Both the position numbers and the translations under genes were made by a program. Under the pieces are notes generated by a model. The model saw only the letters and a list, made by a program, of their open reading frames with translations, ran no database searches and was not told where the DNA came from. Below are positions 63,210 to 64,000 of a DNA stretch of 64,000 nt, in pieces. The stretch is from positions 1,320,785 to 1,384,784 of the forward strand of contig RPFO01000079.1 in assembly GCA_009746045.1 (NCBI GenBank), written 5' to 3'. Numbering within the stretch: position 1 is the stretch's first letter; each line of letters begins with the position of its first letter. This stretch comes from Mesostigma viride. Taxonomy: Eukaryota; Streptophyta; Mesostigmatophyceae; Mesostigmatales; Mesostigmataceae.

Positions 63210-63635
63210 ATGGCTAATAGTAATAATAGAAATAATATTAGATATAATAATGGAGCACTTGGGGGTTGGGATAGTGATGTATCTAGGCAACTTTACTATG
63301 CTGTGGCACATGATGGAGGCACAGGGAAAGTAGGTATTTTCTATAGCTGGGTAGACTGCAAGAACTATATAGTGGATAGGCATAGGGCTATCTTTAAGGG
63401 ATTCAAGACAGCATGGGAAGCAGATAGGTTTATCCAGGAATACATGACACGTCCAGTAGGCTTGCACGTAGAGGCACCACCTCAGGAGATTAGGACTCGC
63501 CCAATGCCTAGGGGCCGTAGCTGTGCACCCAATAGTGCAACAGTAGAGAGCAGGACGGGGGACACACAGGCTGTCACAGTCACGTTCAGCCAACTCACTG
63601 TCAGCACCCCACCTAGGCAGCCACCTAGTTTCTAG
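63210..63635 (+). CDS. RNase H1/viroplasmin N-terminal-domain protein of element D
   Basis: 141 codons from ATG 63210 (MANSNNRNNIRYNN). Residues about 27-75 (YYAVAHDGGTGKVGIFYSW, CKNYIVDRHRAIFKGFKT, EADRF) match the small hybrid-binding domain found at the N-terminus of eukaryotic RNase H1 and in caulimovirus viroplasmins. That domain binds dsRNA or RNA-DNA hybrids. The C-terminal half is low complexity and Pro/Thr-rich. There is no RNase H catalytic domain. As the first ORF of an LTR element it may bind the element's nucleic acid. Confidence 0.7.
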   Translation: MANSNNRNNIRYNNGALGGWDSDVSRQLYYAVAHDGGTGKVGIFYSWVDCKNYIVDRHRAIFKGFKTAWEADRFIQEYMTRPVGLHVEAPPQEIRTRPMPRGRSCAPNSATVESRTGDTQAVTVTFSQLTVSTPPRQPPSF

Positions 63636-63794
63636 AGGAGTAGAGTACTAATTATAGCTTACTATATAATAGCTACATTAGCAGAATAACGTAGGGCAGT
63701 CGCTTGGTTGATTGCTTGTGGGCATGTGCATGGCATTTTCCTCCTTCTTCCTCTCTCCTTCCTTCCTTCTCTTGTGGATGTGGTACTGGTAAAC

Positions 63795-64000
63795 ATGCCG
63801 CGGGGTAAAAAGAAGGTACGCGGCACGACTAGGAGTCATTCCGAGGAGGGAGGTGCAGACTTGGATAGGCAGGGCAGCCCAGAGTACCAAGTACAGGAGG
63901 TATCACAACAGGGCTCGTCCTACCAGCAAGGCAGTCCTGTAGGTCACCCAGGTGAGCTGGCTAGTACCTCCCGTGAGCCGCGAAGGCCACGAGGAGCGGA
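63795..64000 (+). CDS. Element D second ORF, N-terminus only
   Basis: ATG 63795 opens MPRGKKKVRGTTRSHSEEGG, a basic then Ser/Gln/Glu-rich sequence with no stop before the window end. Probably the N-terminus of gag; no domain is visible yet. Confidence 0.5.
   Translation, partial: MPRGKKKVRGTTRSHSEEGGADLDRQGSPEYQVQEVSQQGSSYQQGSPVGHPGELASTSREPRRPRGA

Larger units (their letters stand above)
61834..64000 (+). mobile_element. LTR retrotransposon D, 5' part (runs off the window)
   Basis: A 667-bp terminal segment, TGTTACG...TGTAACA, is followed by a primer-site-like TGGATCGGAGG and two ORFs on the plus strand. The 3' LTR lies outside the window, so boundaries and target duplication cannot be confirmed. 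It inserted in or at the edge of the CCAT array. Confidence 0.7.

Overview
This window comes from a repeat-rich nuclear genome of a eukaryote. The evidence is spliceosomal introns, LTR and non-LTR retrotransposons, hAT and Mutator-like DNA transposons and kilobase-long microsatellites. A green alga or early-diverging plant fits best because of the chromovirus and the Mutator-like transposase with a PHD finger, but the lineage cannot be fixed from this sequence alone. Almost all coding potential belongs to mobile elements. One intron-containing host-type gene was found, a dual-specificity phosphatase at 55997-58896.

Layout. 1-192 is a (CCAT)n tract. 200-3900 holds a decayed Mutator-like element whose 3' part is duplicated at 5840-6262. 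6300-7480 contains foldback-type repeats and a 12-bp minisatellite. 8141-17556 is a complete Ty3/gypsy chromovirus with 703-bp LTRs and an ATTAT target duplication. It has frameshifted gag-pol and two extra ORFs between pol and the 3' LTR. 17831-21814 holds LINE ORF1 fragments in both orientations, a SINE-like unit and foldback repeats.

21815-46050 is a three-level nest of LTR retrotransposons. Element A (21815-46050, target duplication ATGCT) is split by element B (28876-44432, GGGAC), which is split by element C (31591-39621, GGGGG). C belongs to the same family as A. A also carries a 636-bp TIR element in its gag. A/C and B are two diverged families that share an unusual architecture: an extra ORF1, then gag, then a polyprotein ordered integrase-protease-RT-RNase H. 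Both have LTRs ending AGTTA...TAACT instead of TG...CA, HGDD in the RT, and an integrase with only 29 residues between the second Asp and the Glu. A/C have an in-frame UGA between gag and pol. This lineage is the most novel thing in the window.

46078-49615 is bounded by inverted repeats beginning CCCGTG and flanked by TTAA. 50008-51112 is a (CCT)n expansion directly downstream of a hAT transposase pseudogene (51270-52620, minus strand). 53930-54085 is another LINE ORF1 scrap. 55997-58896 is the phosphatase gene. 59740-60571 is the C-terminal part of a LINE ORF2, followed by a 1.17-kb (CCAT)n tract that may be the LINE tail. 61834 to the window end is the 5' part of another LTR element, whose first ORF carries an RNase H1/viroplasmin-type N-terminal domain.
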